From NCBI RefSeq assembly GCF_021440195.1, contig NZ_JAJTSZ010000001.1, positions 248,001 through 312,000 on the forward strand: a DNA stretch of 64,000 nucleotides, in the 5' to 3' direction. This DNA comes from Dyadobacter sp. CY356. GTDB taxonomy: Bacteria > Bacteroidota > Bacteroidia > Cytophagales > Spirosomataceae. This document shows, piece by piece, positions 26,148-35,888 of this stretch. Within the stretch, counting starts at the first letter, position 1. Each line of letters begins with the position of its first letter. The notes under the pieces were generated by a model. It was not told the origin of the DNA and did not search any database. It saw nothing but the letters and a program-made list of their open reading frames with translations. The position numbers were made by a program, and so were the translations under genes.

Positions 26148-26342
26148 TAAGGTTAATAAAAAGCAGGTTCAGACTTTAAAATTATTCATTTTATATCAAT
26201 TATAGAATTAATAAAATCTTTCTCTTCCTGTACGGGATAAAAAGGCATGATTTTGTGTTAGCTATGCATAACTCCTCGGTATCGAAAGTTTGTCGGGCTT
26301 TAGGCTTAATTTATTTCACTAAGAACAAAGAAATTTAATATT

Positions 26343-27479
26343 ATGAAAATAGGCATTGTTTGCTATCCGACTTTCGGAGGAAGTGGCGTTGTCGCTACCG
26401 AACTTGGAAAAGCGCTTGCAAAAGAAGGACATCAGGTACATTTTATTACCTATTCCCAACCACAGCGACTGGATTTTTTCAACGAGAACCTTTATTACCA
26501 TGAAGTAAATATACCTGCTTATCCATTGTTTCAGTATCCGCCTTACGAATCCGCCTTGTCGAGTCATATGGTGCATGTTGTTAAAATGGCTAAACTGGAT
26601 CTGCTTCATGTACATTATGCAATTCCACATGCTTCTTCCGCTTATCTTGCCAAACAGATTTTAGCACAACAGGGGATTCATATCCCGGTGATTACAACCT
26701 TACATGGTACTGATATCACACTTGTTGGAAAAGATGAGTCTTACGAGCCGGTTGTAACTTTTTCAATCAATCAGTCAGATGGCATTACAGCGGTTTCAGA
26801 ATCTCTTAAAAATGATACATACAAACATTTTGCTGTAACAAAAGACATTGAGGTGATTCCAAACTTTATTGATCTGGATCGTTTCAGCAGACAGAAAAAA
26901 GATCATTTCAAACTGGCGATTTGTCCAAATAATGAAAAACTGATCGTTCATACATCCAATTTCAGAAAAGTCAAAAGGATCGATGATGTGATCATGATTT
27001 TCCATCAGCTCCGCAACATTACCCCAAGCAAACTTTTATTAGTAGGAGATGGGCCCGACCGTGCACGAATCGAACGTTTATGCCGTGATCTTGACATGCT
27101 TTCTGACGTCCGTTTCCTTGGAAAACTGGATGCAATTGAAGAAGTGCTTTCCGTTGCCGATTTGTTTCTTATGCCTTCTGAATCTGAAAGTTTTGGGTTA
27201 GCTGCACTGGAAGCTTTGGCTTGTGAAGTTCCTTTAATTACTTCAAACGCCGGTGGATTACCAGAATTAAATATTCCAGGTGTAACAGGATTTTTGAGCG
27301 ACGTTGGCGATGTTGATGACATGGTGAAACATGCTGCTTATATTCTTGAAGATGAAAATCTTCCGAGATTTAAAGAAAATGCATTGGCCCGAGCAAAAGA
27401 ATTTGATGTGGCTAAAATATTGCCGCATTACGAATCTTATTACGAAAGAGTTGTAGAAAATAGCAAGGCTACGGTGTAA
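26343..27479 (+). CDS. bshA: N-acetyl-alpha-D-glucosaminyl L-malate synthase
   Basis: 378 residues, GT4 family. First step of bacillithiol synthesis: transfers GlcNAc from UDP-GlcNAc to L-malate. Typical start MKIGIVCYPTFGGSGVVATE; HVHYAIPHASSAYLA; TLHGTDITLVG; and the nucleotide-sugar site with ESFGLAALEALACEVPLI. Family length and motifs fit BshA closely. bshB and bshC are not in the window. It suggests a bacillithiol-type thiol in this organism. Confidence 0.93.
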   Translation: MKIGIVCYPTFGGSGVVATELGKALAKEGHQVHFITYSQPQRLDFFNENLYYHEVNIPAYPLFQYPPYESALSSHMVHVVKMAKLDLLHVHYAIPHASSAYLAKQILAQQGIHIPVITTLHGTDITLVGKDESYEPVVTFSINQSDGITAVSESLKNDTYKHFAVTKDIEVIPNFIDLDRFSRQKKDHFKLAICPNNEKLIVHTSNFRKVKRIDDVIMIFHQLRNITPSKLLLVGDGPDRARIERLCRDLDMLSDVRFLGKLDAIEEVLSVADLFLMPSESESFGLAALEALACEVPLITSNAGGLPELNIPGVTGFLSDVGDVDDMVKHAAYILEDENLPRFKENALARAKEFDVAKILPHYESYYERVVENSKATV

Positions 27480-27492
27480 GTCGTTGTAGGTA

Positions 27493-27532
27493 TGGTATTT
27501 GTAGCGGGCGGTTTTGTCAACTACAAATACCA
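27493..27532. promoter_or_regulatory. 12-bp perfect inverted repeat just before the ndh start
   Basis: TGGTATTTGTAG / CTACAAATACCA with a 16-base loop, ending five bases before the ATG at 27538 and beginning 13 bases after the bshA stop. No T-run follows, so a terminator is unlikely. It may be an operator or an RNA stem that hides the start region. Confidence 0.55.
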
Positions 27533-27537
27533 ATGCT

Positions 27538-28872
27538 ATGCTAGCGAATATTCCATATACCAATCATAAAAGAATTGTAATTATCGGCGCCGGCTTTGGC
27601 GGACTGGCTCTTGCACGAGAACTCGCTAAACGCGATGATTTACAAATCGTATTGATCGACAAAAATAATTTCCACCAGTTTCAGCCTTTATTTTATCAGG
27701 TTGCCACAGCCGGACTGGAACCAAGTTCGATATCTTTCCCGCTTCGGAAAGCCTTTCAATCCAAGAAAAACGTACATATCAGAGTTGCAGAAGTTCTTTC
27801 ATTAAATACTGAAAGGAAGTCGCTGGAAACTTCATTAGGCGAAATTACATATGATTTTCTGGTGGTTGCAACCGGAGCCACAACCAATTATTTCGGGATG
27901 AAAGAAATTGAAGAGCGGGCTATTCCAATGAAATCGGTTTCAGAAGCACTGGCTTTGCGGAACCGTGTATTGCAAAACCTGGAAGATGCGCTGGCCGTTG
28001 AAACCAATGATGAGCGTGAAGGTTTGATGAGCATTGTCATTGTTGGCGGAGGACCAACAGGCGTAGAATTGTCCGGATCACTTGCAGAAATGAAAAAGTA
28101 CATCCTTCCGAAAGACTATCCGGAACTGGATTTTTCTTATATGAAGATTTATTTACTGGAAGGTCTGGATAAATTGTTGGGCGTGATGTCGGAAGAATCG
28201 TCCACCAAATCAAGAAAATACCTTGAAGAAATGGGTGTTGAAATTCTTACCGGACAATCTGTTGCAGGATATGACGGAAAATATGTGACGACCAAACAGG
28301 GCATGAAAATTCGTACTGACAATTTAATCTGGGCGGCTGGGGTGAAGGCCAACGCATTAAAAGGAATAAATCCGGAAGTACTGGTAAAAGGGGGCCGGAT
28401 TAAGGTTGATGAATTTAACAGAGTTCAGGGTTATGCTGATATCTTCGCAATCGGTGATGTGGCTTCGATGAGCGAAGGGAAATTTGAGAACGGCCATCCG
28501 CAGCTTGCGCAGCCAGCCATGCAGCAGGGTAAAGCGCTGGCAAAAAATATCTGGCGTGCAATGGATGACAAACCGCCTGTCCCGTTTAAATATAATGATC
28601 TGGGATCAATGGCCACAGTGGGTAGAAATAAGGCTGTTGTAGATTTGCCATTTATAAAATTTCAGGGATTCCTGGCCTGGCTGACGTGGATGTTCATACA
28701 TTTGATTTCTATTGTTGGGGTTAAAAATAAGGTACTTACGTTCATCAACTGGTTTTGGAGTTATGTCACTTTCGACCAGTCGCTGCGTTTGATTCTTACA
28801 CCGAAAGTACTGGCAACCGGACTAGTAGAGGAGGAAGCGAATTTGCATGCCAAAGCTGAGGGCGATTTGTAA
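27538..28872 (+). CDS. ndh: Type II NADH dehydrogenase
   Basis: 444 residues from the ATG at 27538; the longer frame needs a TTG inside the inverted repeat, so I prefer the ATG. Two dinucleotide folds: IVIIGAGFGGLALARELA (FAD) and IVIVGGGPTGVELSGSLAEM (NADH). YADIFAIGDVA is the FAD-binding end signature, and FLAWLTWMFIHLISIVG is the C-terminal membrane-attaching segment. It passes electrons from NADH to menaquinone without pumping protons. Complex I genes nuoABC also occur in the window, so both routes exist. Confidence 0.9.
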   Translation: MLANIPYTNHKRIVIIGAGFGGLALARELAKRDDLQIVLIDKNNFHQFQPLFYQVATAGLEPSSISFPLRKAFQSKKNVHIRVAEVLSLNTERKSLETSLGEITYDFLVVATGATTNYFGMKEIEERAIPMKSVSEALALRNRVLQNLEDALAVETNDEREGLMSIVIVGGGPTGVELSGSLAEMKKYILPKDYPELDFSYMKIYLLEGLDKLLGVMSEESSTKSRKYLEEMGVEILTGQSVAGYDGKYVTTKQGMKIRTDNLIWAAGVKANALKGINPEVLVKGGRIKVDEFNRVQGYADIFAIGDVASMSEGKFENGHPQLAQPAMQQGKALAKNIWRAMDDKPPVPFKYNDLGSMATVGRNKAVVDLPFIKFQGFLAWLTWMFIHLISIVGVKNKVLTFINWFWSYVTFDQSLRLILTPKVLATGLVEEEANLHAKAEGDL

Positions 28873-29008
28873 TTACTGCAAAGTTTGCCGCCCGTCAATA
28901 AGTTAAACCATTCTTCCAACCTATTGGATGATTTGTTACCTTTTCGTTATATTCGTGTGTTATTTTTTACAGATTGCACGTTATAGTGGAGATATAAACC
29001 TTTGAAAG

Positions 29009-29248
29009 ATGAAAATTGTATTTAATATTCTTATCATATTCTTTTTGCTGATTGCTTTTGTACCGGTTTTCCGCCGTTTTATGTTTCATTTATTGGTTGG
29101 AAGACAATTGGTGAAGGAGCAAAAAAGACAGGCAAAAGCTTATGAACAGAAAACCAAAGCAGGGATTCGTGTTGATACCACACCGCCGGATGCGAGCCAG
29201 TCACGCTTCCGTGGAGGTGAATATGTTGATTATGAAGAAGTAAAATAG
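29009..29248 (+). CDS. DUF4834 family small membrane protein
   Basis: 79 residues: one N-terminal membrane helix (IVFNILIIFFLLIAFVPVF), a basic stretch FRRFMFHLLVGRQLVKEQKR and a charged tail ending GGEYVDYEEVK. This is the layout of the DUF4834 family of Bacteroidota. Function unknown. Ends at a terminator. Confidence 0.75.
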   Translation: MKIVFNILIIFFLLIAFVPVFRRFMFHLLVGRQLVKEQKRQAKAYEQKTKAGIRVDTTPPDASQSRFRGGEYVDYEEVK

Positions 29249-29280
29249 TAAAAAGATATATTTTAATTAAAATTTAATTG

Positions 29281-29311
29281 AGCCTGAAATCGTGAGATTT
29301 TGGGCTTTTTT
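29281..29311 (+). terminator. Terminator of the DUF4834 gene
   Basis: AGCCTGAAATC / GATTTTGGGCT (two G-T pairs) with a GTGA loop and TTTTTT after it. Confidence 0.8.
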
Positions 29312-29540
29312 ATGTTTGGAAGTATATTAAAAATGCAAGGTGCTTCGCGTGATTCCTAAAATGCTATATTCCTACCCCTATTTCTTCAACAAAAGTGTTT
29401 TATCTTACTATATCAAAGTTACCATTCTCTAAAAGAACGTCCTAAATGAGATAATTCCAAGCCTGGTTTAAGATGTCAAAGCTGTGTAACTCAATTATTA
29501 TTTTGATAGCAAAAATCTTCTTACTTTAGTAATCATAATT

Positions 29541-29774
29541 ATGCCTGAATTATTGCGCTTGTTTGGATTGCGTTTTTTCTTTTATAGTAATGATCATCGT
29601 CCACCGCACGTTCACGTAAGAAGTAATGATGGCGAGGCAAGATTCTCAATTAATCCAGTAAGTTGCCTGGAAAATAATGGGCTGAAAAAGCCAGATTTAA
29701 ATTTGGCCCAAGTAATAGTTGAGACGAATAAGGAGGAATTTCAAAGAAAATGGAATGAGTTTTTTAAATCGTAG
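29541..29774 (+). CDS. DUF4160 family protein
   Basis: 77 residues: MPELLRLFGLRFFFYSNDHR then PPHVHVRSNDGEARFSI. The PPHVHV segment and the following strand are the signature of DUF4160. Members are usually encoded directly before a DUF2442 gene, as here (three bases between stop and ATG), and the pair is often suspected to be toxin-antitoxin-like. The TACTTTAG at 29522 may be a -7 promoter box very close to the start. Confidence 0.85.
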   Translation: MPELLRLFGLRFFFYSNDHRPPHVHVRSNDGEARFSINPVSCLENNGLKKPDLNLAQVIVETNKEEFQRKWNEFFKS

Positions 29775-29777
29775 GAT

Positions 29778-30017
29778 ATGAAATTTTTTGATTATAAAGC
29801 TAAAAAAGTTGAAGTAGGCGAAGAAGAAATTCGAGTGACTCTTGTAGATGGGAGGGTAGCTGCCTTATTAATTTCGGATTTTCCCCTGTTGAGAGAAGCA
29901 ACTTTCCCTCAAAGAAAAAACGTAGAAATCATCAATGGCTATGCCCTTTACTGGCCTGAACTAGGTGAAGATTTAAGCGTTGCCGGATTCTTTGAAAAGG
30001 AAATAATAACCAAATAG
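29778..30017 (+). CDS. DUF2442 family protein
   Basis: 79 residues: KVEVGEEEIRVTLVDGRVAA then LLISDFPLLREAT, IINGYALYWPELGEDLSVAG and a short tail. The D-G-R and WPELGEDLS elements mark DUF2442, whose fold is close to the NE0471-type N-terminal domain. It overlaps functionally with the DUF4160 partner upstream. Followed by a terminator. Confidence 0.85.
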   Translation: MKFFDYKAKKVEVGEEEIRVTLVDGRVAALLISDFPLLREATFPQRKNVEIINGYALYWPELGEDLSVAGFFEKEIITK

Positions 30018-30054
30018 TGCTATGATCTGTTTTATTGCCAATTTTGCACAAACA

Positions 30055-30086
30055 AAAAAAATCCCGGCTAATCACCGGGATTTTTC
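30055..30086. terminator. Bidirectional terminator between the DUF2442 gene and carB
   Basis: AAAAATCCCGG / CCGGGATTTTT with a CTAATCA loop, between converging genes. Confidence 0.88.
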
Positions 30087-30109
30087 TATTCTATATTTTT
30101 CCTAAAAAC

Positions 30110-32953
30110 CTACCGGCTCAGATACAAATTTCTTTCGCTGTAAATCTTTTGGAAGAAATCATCCTGCAAATCATCGATAAAGTAAATAGCTTCACCAGTT
30201 GATTTCATTTCCGGTCCTAATTCTTTGTTCACGTTAGCAAACTTGTTGAATGAGAACACCGGGATTTTAATTGCCCAACCTTTTTTAACCGGGTTGAAAG
30301 TGAAATCCGTCAATTTTTTATCACCCAGCATTAACTTCGTTGCGTAGTTAACGTATGGCTCCTGGTATGCTTTGCAGATAAACGGCACCGTACGTGAAGC
30401 TCTTGGATTCGCTTCGATTACATAGGCAATACCGTTTTTGATGGCAAACTGTACGTTGATCAAACCTTTCACATTCATTGCCAGAGCAATTTTGCGTGTA
30501 TATTCGTTGATCTGGCGAATCACATCATCTGTTAAATCGAATGGAGGAAGCGCAGCGTGAGAGTCACCCGAGTGAATTCCGGCTGGCTCGATATGTTCCA
30601 TCACTCCGATGATGTAAGCATCTTCGCCGTCACAAATTGCGTCCGCTTCTGCTTCAAGAGCACCTTCAAGGAAGTGATCCAGAAGGATGTTATTGTCAGG
30701 AATATCGCGAAGAATTTTCACAACGTGTTGTTCCAATTCTTTCTCGTTAATTACAATTTTCATATTCTGTCCACCCAAAACATAACTTGGACGAACAAGT
30801 AACGGGAACCCTAGCGAGCGGGAAAGTTCAACCGCTGCATCAGCAGTTCTTACAGTTCCGAATTTTGGATAAGGAATTCCCAGTTCTTCAAGCAATGGAG
30901 AGAAACGTCCGCGGTCTTCGGCCCAGTCAAGTGAATTATAGCTGGTTCCGATAATTTTGATACCGTATTTATCAAGTTTCTCAGCCATTTTAAGGGCAGT
31001 TTGTCCACCAAGCTGAACAATCACACCTTCCGGTTTTTCATGTTCGATGATGTCAAAAACGTGCTCCCAGAAAACCGGCTCGAAATATAATTTGTCTGCA
31101 ATATCCGGATCCGTCGAAACCGTTTCAGGATTACAGTTGATCATTATCGTTTCATAACCAAGTTCTTTGGCCGCCAAGACTCCGTGAACACAGGAATAAT
31201 CAAACTCAATTCCTTGTCCGATACGGTTAGGCCCTGAGCCTAAAACGATCACTTTCTTTTTATTTGACACAACTGATTCGTTGTCAGGTGTTTCCTGAGA
31301 AGAATTGAAAGTTGAGTAGTAATAAGGTGTTTTTGCTTCAAATTCAGCTGCACAGGTATCTACACATTTGTAAACGCGTTTGATACCCAACTCTTTGCGT
31401 CTGTCATACACTTTACTTTCTTTTGTTTGAAGCAAATGTGCAATCTGACGGTCAGCATAGCCTTTTTGTTTAGCCGTCAGGAATAATTCTTTTGGCAGAT
31501 CAGTCAGGTCAAACTTACCGATTTCATGTTCCAGTTCGATCAATTCCTCAATCTGACGTAAGAACCATGCATCAATTTTCGTAAGTGACTGGATTGTTTT
31601 GAAAGACAAACCAATTTTGAAAGCATCATAAATATGGAAAAGACGATCCCAGCTTGGATGTTGCAAACTGTATTTGATCGCTTCCTGATCACGTAATTCA
31701 CGTCCATCAGCACCAAGTCCGTTTCTGCGGATTTCCAATGACTGACAGGCTTTTTGCAAAGCTTCCTGGAAATTACGTCCGATACCCATCGCTTCACCAA
31801 CCGACTTCATTTGTAAACCCAATGCACGGTCGGCGCCCTGGAATTTATCAAAGTTCCAGCGGGGAACTTTAACGATCACATAGTCAATCGATGGTTCGAA
31901 GAATGCCGAAGTACTTCCTGTGATCGGGTTGATCAGCTCATCAAGATTATAACCAATCGCCATTTTCGCAGCGATTTTTGCAATTGGATAACCCGTTGCT
32001 TTCGACGCAAGTGCAGAAGAGCGGGAAACACGTGGGTTAATTTCTATGGCGATGATCATATCATTCGCCGGATTTACTGAAAACTGAACGTTACAGCCAC
32101 CTGCAAATTTTCCTATTCCGTCCATCATTTTGATAGCCAGATCACGCATTTGCTGGTATAATGTATCCGGAAGTGTCATGGCCGGAGCGACCGTAATACT
32201 ATCGCCGGTATGCACACCCATCGGGTCAAAGTTTTCAATTGAGCAGATAATGATAAAGTTTCCGGCTCCGTCGCGTAACAATTCAAGCTCGTATTCCTTC
32301 CAGCCATATACGCTTTGTTCTACCAAAACTTCATGTGTTGGAGAGGCGTGCAAACCGTTATTCAACGCCTGATCAAAATCTTTTTCGTTTTCAACGATAC
32401 CTCCACCTGTACCGCCTAGTGTGAACGAAGGACGGATAACAAGCGGAAAACCGATTTCCTGGGCGATTTCTTTTCCTTCCAAAAATGATCTTGCTGTGCG
32501 GCCTTTGCAGACATTCACATCAAGTTCGAGCATTTTCAAACGGAATTTCTCTCTGTCCTCAGTAGTTTCGATCGCTTTAATATCGACTCCAATAATTTCT
32601 ATATCATACTTTTTCCAGATACCTGCTTTGTCACAGTCGATTGCTAAATTTAAAGCCGTCTGACCACCCATGGTTGGTAAAACTGCATCAATCGGCCTGC
32701 CAAGCGCTCTATGTTTTTCAAGAATCTCGATGATATACTTCTTCTCCAATGGAAGCAGATACACATGATCAGCACTGATCGGATCCGTCATGATCGTTGC
32801 AGGGTTAGAGTTGATTAGAACAACTTCTATACCTTCTTCACGAAGTGAGCGGGCTGCTTGTGAACCTGCATAATCGAACTCACATGCCTGACCAATGATG
32901 ATGGGACCAGAACCGATAATTAGGATGGACTTGATATTCGGATTTTTGGGCAC
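30110..32953 (-). CDS. carB: Carbamoyl-phosphate synthase large subunit, without allosteric domain
   Basis: 947 residues. Makes carbamoyl phosphate for pyrimidines and arginine from bicarbonate, ammonia and two ATP. The first ATP-grasp half starts KSILIIGSGPIIIGQACEFD and includes RPSFTLGGTGGG; the second half starts KKVIVLGSGPNRIGQGIEFD and includes RPSYVLGGQNM. The well-studied E. coli enzyme is about 1073 long; here the protein stops about 20 residues after the STGEA segment, so the C-terminal MGS-like allosteric domain is missing. A short form is, to my knowledge, common in this phylum. carA is not adjacent. Confidence 0.96.
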   Translation of the reverse strand: MPKNPNIKSILIIGSGPIIIGQACEFDYAGSQAARSLREEGIEVVLINSNPATIMTDPISADHVYLLPLEKKYIIEILEKHRALGRPIDAVLPTMGGQTALNLAIDCDKAGIWKKYDIEIIGVDIKAIETTEDREKFRLKMLELDVNVCKGRTARSFLEGKEIAQEIGFPLVIRPSFTLGGTGGGIVENEKDFDQALNNGLHASPTHEVLVEQSVYGWKEYELELLRDGAGNFIIICSIENFDPMGVHTGDSITVAPAMTLPDTLYQQMRDLAIKMMDGIGKFAGGCNVQFSVNPANDMIIAIEINPRVSRSSALASKATGYPIAKIAAKMAIGYNLDELINPITGSTSAFFEPSIDYVIVKVPRWNFDKFQGADRALGLQMKSVGEAMGIGRNFQEALQKACQSLEIRRNGLGADGRELRDQEAIKYSLQHPSWDRLFHIYDAFKIGLSFKTIQSLTKIDAWFLRQIEELIELEHEIGKFDLTDLPKELFLTAKQKGYADRQIAHLLQTKESKVYDRRKELGIKRVYKCVDTCAAEFEAKTPYYYSTFNSSQETPDNESVVSNKKKVIVLGSGPNRIGQGIEFDYSCVHGVLAAKELGYETIMINCNPETVSTDPDIADKLYFEPVFWEHVFDIIEHEKPEGVIVQLGGQTALKMAEKLDKYGIKIIGTSYNSLDWAEDRGRFSPLLEELGIPYPKFGTVRTADAAVELSRSLGFPLLVRPSYVLGGQNMKIVINEKELEQHVVKILRDIPDNNILLDHFLEGALEAEADAICDGEDAYIIGVMEHIEPAGIHSGDSHAALPPFDLTDDVIRQINEYTRKIALAMNVKGLINVQFAIKNGIAYVIEANPRASRTVPFICKAYQEPYVNYATKLMLGDKKLTDFTFNPVKKGWAIKIPVFSFNKFANVNKELGPEMKSTGEAIYFIDDLQDDFFQKIYSERNLYLSR

Positions 32954-33202
32954 AGTAAATGGTAATTTGTAGAATTTTGGGAATAACTTTTAATAACTTC
33001 GGAGCGTCCCTGATACTTTTTTTCTTTTGAATAAAAGGGGTTCGTTCAAAAATTCCACAAAGTTAATTCACATATTGGAAAAAGAATACTGAATGACCAA
33101 AAAAAGTGTATATGGTTGTACGTACACCAGATCGTGCCCAATCGTTTTTGGTTATTCGGGCAGAAGCATGTTTGGTGAAGTAACTTATTGATAAATAATT
33201 AT

Positions 33203-33910
33203 ATGGGTGAAATTGACAATAAGTTGCTTTATCAACTTATTCTGGGTTTTTTTATTACGACGATTGTGGCCACGATCGTTCATGAATACGGACATTTTTT
33301 TACCGCAAAATTACTAGGTTACGATGCCAAAGTGAGTTATGGCTATACGACATGGACGAATACAGCCTATCAGGATTTTATTGACAGTCTGTCAAGGGAT
33401 GAAAGAATCAAAATCAGGACTAACGAATATTTTTCCAAAAAGGAAGAATATGAAGCCTTATTGGAAAGGATTAAAAATGAAACATTTTTGATTACATTAA
33501 GCGGTCCATTATTAACAATAATTATTGGCACGCTCGGGTCTGTAATTCTGTTTTTCAATAGAAAAAGTTTTGATCAGCATCAACTTTCTCCGAAACATTG
33601 GGTCTTACTTTTTATTGCATTCTTTTGGCTAAGACAGCCTGCAAACTACGTATTGGATCTGCTGTCCACGATTAGCCGGGGGAGATATCCTTATGGTAAT
33701 GATGAAACTGTTTTAGCAAGATATCTGGGTTTCGATATTTGGTCAATATCCTTTATTCTGGCTGTCGCAGGACTGGCGGTTGTTTATTTTATTTACAGGA
33801 AATTCATTCCCGACGAAAATAAAACAACCTTTCTACTCGCAGGTTTGATCGGCGGACTTGGAGGTTATATGCTTTGGCTGTTTATTCTCGGTCCTGCTTT
33901 TATGCCTTAA
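33203..33910 (+). CDS. Membrane protein with M50-like HEYGH motif
   Basis: 235 residues from the ATG at 33203; an in-frame TTG five codons earlier is less likely. About five membrane segments. The first carries TIVHEYGHFFTAKLLG (His27, Glu28, His31), the zinc-binding HExxH of site-2-type M50 metalloproteases, and LRQPANYVLDLLS further on could supply the third ligand (Asp). This supports an intramembrane metalloprotease or a degenerate relative. No PDZ domain. Convergent with the barrel gene at 33924. Confidence 0.65.
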   Translation: MGEIDNKLLYQLILGFFITTIVATIVHEYGHFFTAKLLGYDAKVSYGYTTWTNTAYQDFIDSLSRDERIKIRTNEYFSKKEEYEALLERIKNETFLITLSGPLLTIIIGTLGSVILFFNRKSFDQHQLSPKHWVLLFIAFFWLRQPANYVLDLLSTISRGRYPYGNDETVLARYLGFDIWSISFILAVAGLAVVYFIYRKFIPDENKTTFLLAGLIGGLGGYMLWLFILGPAFMP

Positions 33911-33923
33911 ATTATTAAAACGA

Positions 33924-35777
33924 TTATTGATACGGCACCATAGAAGGCGCAGCAATATCAAAATCCCGAAGTCTTAACGGTGTGTTTCCTTCTATTGCAT
34001 ACCGGATGGCCGACGAGGTCCCGGGAATATTCGGATAATATCCAAAACGGAATTGCAATGTATTGATAGAAAGATTTTCATTTCTTAACCTGATTCCAAG
34101 TCCGTAGCCCTGATAAACTGGTGTATTCCAAAGGTGAAATTTATCCTGAGTAACCAGCCCGAAATCTGCAAAGGCATAGTAAGCAATACGGAAACCCAAT
34201 AAACTCTTTTCAGAAAAATAGACCGTTTCAAGTCCAATCGTAAACTTTTTTGTACCAATTAACCGGTCGCTGTTGATTCCCCGGATGCCGTTATCTCTGC
34301 TGATGTTAATATAATCGACCGGGTCCCTGTTGACTCCACGGGTATATCTAACCGTTACAAACTGCCTGAAATAGCTATATCGGAACGGGATCAGTTTACT
34401 GATATAGTTCACTTGTCCACTGATCACGCCGGGTTGTTTTGAGTGGTTTTTAAAATAGGAGCCAACATTGAGCAGCCCATATAAATAACCCGAATTATGT
34501 GGAAGATAATGTCCTGATGCGTACTGAATCCCGGCATAACCTCTTTGTCCAAACTCAGTATTTTCCTGCCCGCCCGTAACTGCCAACAAATTCCCGACCG
34601 GAACATCTTCCGTTCTACCAAAACCATAGATAAGAACGTCTCGTTTATAACTCCGGTTAGAATAACCAAAACTCACAAGAGTTGCACTCCGGTCCCAATA
34701 AATAATATTGGTATCAGCGCGGACTTCCGGGCGTTGGTTGTATTTATATTTGTTATGCCGCAGTGCAAAAACCAGACGGGATTTTTCACTCAGCGAAGAA
34801 TTTTTGAATGGAAATTTAAAAGATCTTCCCAGCCAGGCATCGTAATAATAGTATCCGGTTTGATAACGACTTTCTTTGTCCAGGCTGTCAAGATCTCTTT
34901 TGTATTGCCGGAACACGGCATGGCCACCTTCCAGGGAGCCTGCGTATTTCGTTTCGGTTGTAAGAAAGGAGCGTGAGAAAACCAGATTCTGAACTTCCTG
35001 GTCTCGTTCAAAGATTATATTTGCCTGGCCGGTTATGAAAGTTTTTCCGATATATGGAATTGTGTAAATGGTCCGGAACTGAAATTTCTGAATCGAATCG
35101 CTGGCGTCATACCTGATTTTGGTAAGTTGCTGATGCGTGGTTCCGTTAACGTTGGTGTTATTAAGACCAAGGCTGAATTTATCAAACTTGCTCGGGCTCG
35201 CTGAAATATTGAGTGACCAGGAATCTTGTATAATCACAACAATATCGGCCATCCAGGTAACGTCGGTCCTCGGAACTACAATAATCCGGGCATCCGTAAT
35301 TGTCCCGTTTTTTCTTAACAAACGCTCGTTATCCCTTAAAACACTGGCTTGGATTTCGTCACCTTCCGAAAATCTCAAAAAGGATTTACGGATGATGCGT
35401 TCACGGGTATTGGTGTGAAAGGTTTTGCTTAAAAAACGATCAATTTGTTTGCCGACACGGGTTGTATCGTAAACGGATTCTCCCAGAACATCAAGTTGTT
35501 TAATGATGATTTTTCTGATCACCATTCCTTCATACGGCGTAAAAGGATTGGTTTCAATGGCCTTAATTTCTCCCTTTTTACCCTGATTATATACGTCCCG
35601 AAAGAGCAACCGATATATTGACCGCGAAAATTTTGTTTTAGACATACGGATTTTAAGATTCGTATATCGCACACTATCCATGTTTACCCCTCCATTAGTC
35701 CTCAGGCTGTCATTTCTTTGCGCCAGAGTTATGGTTGAAACAAACAAGAAGAGTAACAAATATCTAAACATGGGCAC
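33924..35777 (-). CDS. POTRA-containing BamA/TamA-like outer-membrane protein
   Basis: 617 residues with a signal peptide ending ITLAQ. The first 200 residues show POTRA-like units: PYEGMVIRKIIIKQLDVLGE and FLRFSEGDEIQASVLRDNER then LLRKNGTITDARIIV. The rest is a barrel with many aromatic strand ends (SFGYSNRSYKRD, RYSYFRQFVTVRYTRG, FTIGLETVYFSEKSLLG). No chaperone or lipid-export gene adjoins. Role in outer-membrane protein assembly is only inferred from fold. Confidence 0.75.
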   Translation of the reverse strand: MPMFRYLLLFLFVSTITLAQRNDSLRTNGGVNMDSVRYTNLKIRMSKTKFSRSIYRLLFRDVYNQGKKGEIKAIETNPFTPYEGMVIRKIIIKQLDVLGESVYDTTRVGKQIDRFLSKTFHTNTRERIIRKSFLRFSEGDEIQASVLRDNERLLRKNGTITDARIIVVPRTDVTWMADIVVIIQDSWSLNISASPSKFDKFSLGLNNTNVNGTTHQQLTKIRYDASDSIQKFQFRTIYTIPYIGKTFITGQANIIFERDQEVQNLVFSRSFLTTETKYAGSLEGGHAVFRQYKRDLDSLDKESRYQTGYYYYDAWLGRSFKFPFKNSSLSEKSRLVFALRHNKYKYNQRPEVRADTNIIYWDRSATLVSFGYSNRSYKRDVLIYGFGRTEDVPVGNLLAVTGGQENTEFGQRGYAGIQYASGHYLPHNSGYLYGLLNVGSYFKNHSKQPGVISGQVNYISKLIPFRYSYFRQFVTVRYTRGVNRDPVDYINISRDNGIRGINSDRLIGTKKFTIGLETVYFSEKSLLGFRIAYYAFADFGLVTQDKFHLWNTPVYQGYGLGIRLRNENLSINTLQFRFGYYPNIPGTSSAIRYAIEGNTPLRLRDFDIAAPSMVPYQ

Positions 35778-35888
35778 ATAGTAATGAACAAATCATTAGA
35801 TAATATATAAACGTACGAATGTTAGATGTAGTCAGATTTAAGCTGATTTTTGTGCTGTTGACGTGTAATTCCTGTAAAACAATAATTA

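Noticed and set aside
34545..34976. 143-residue plus-strand frame
   Set aside because: Antisense to the POTRA barrel gene, which has a signal peptide and domains.
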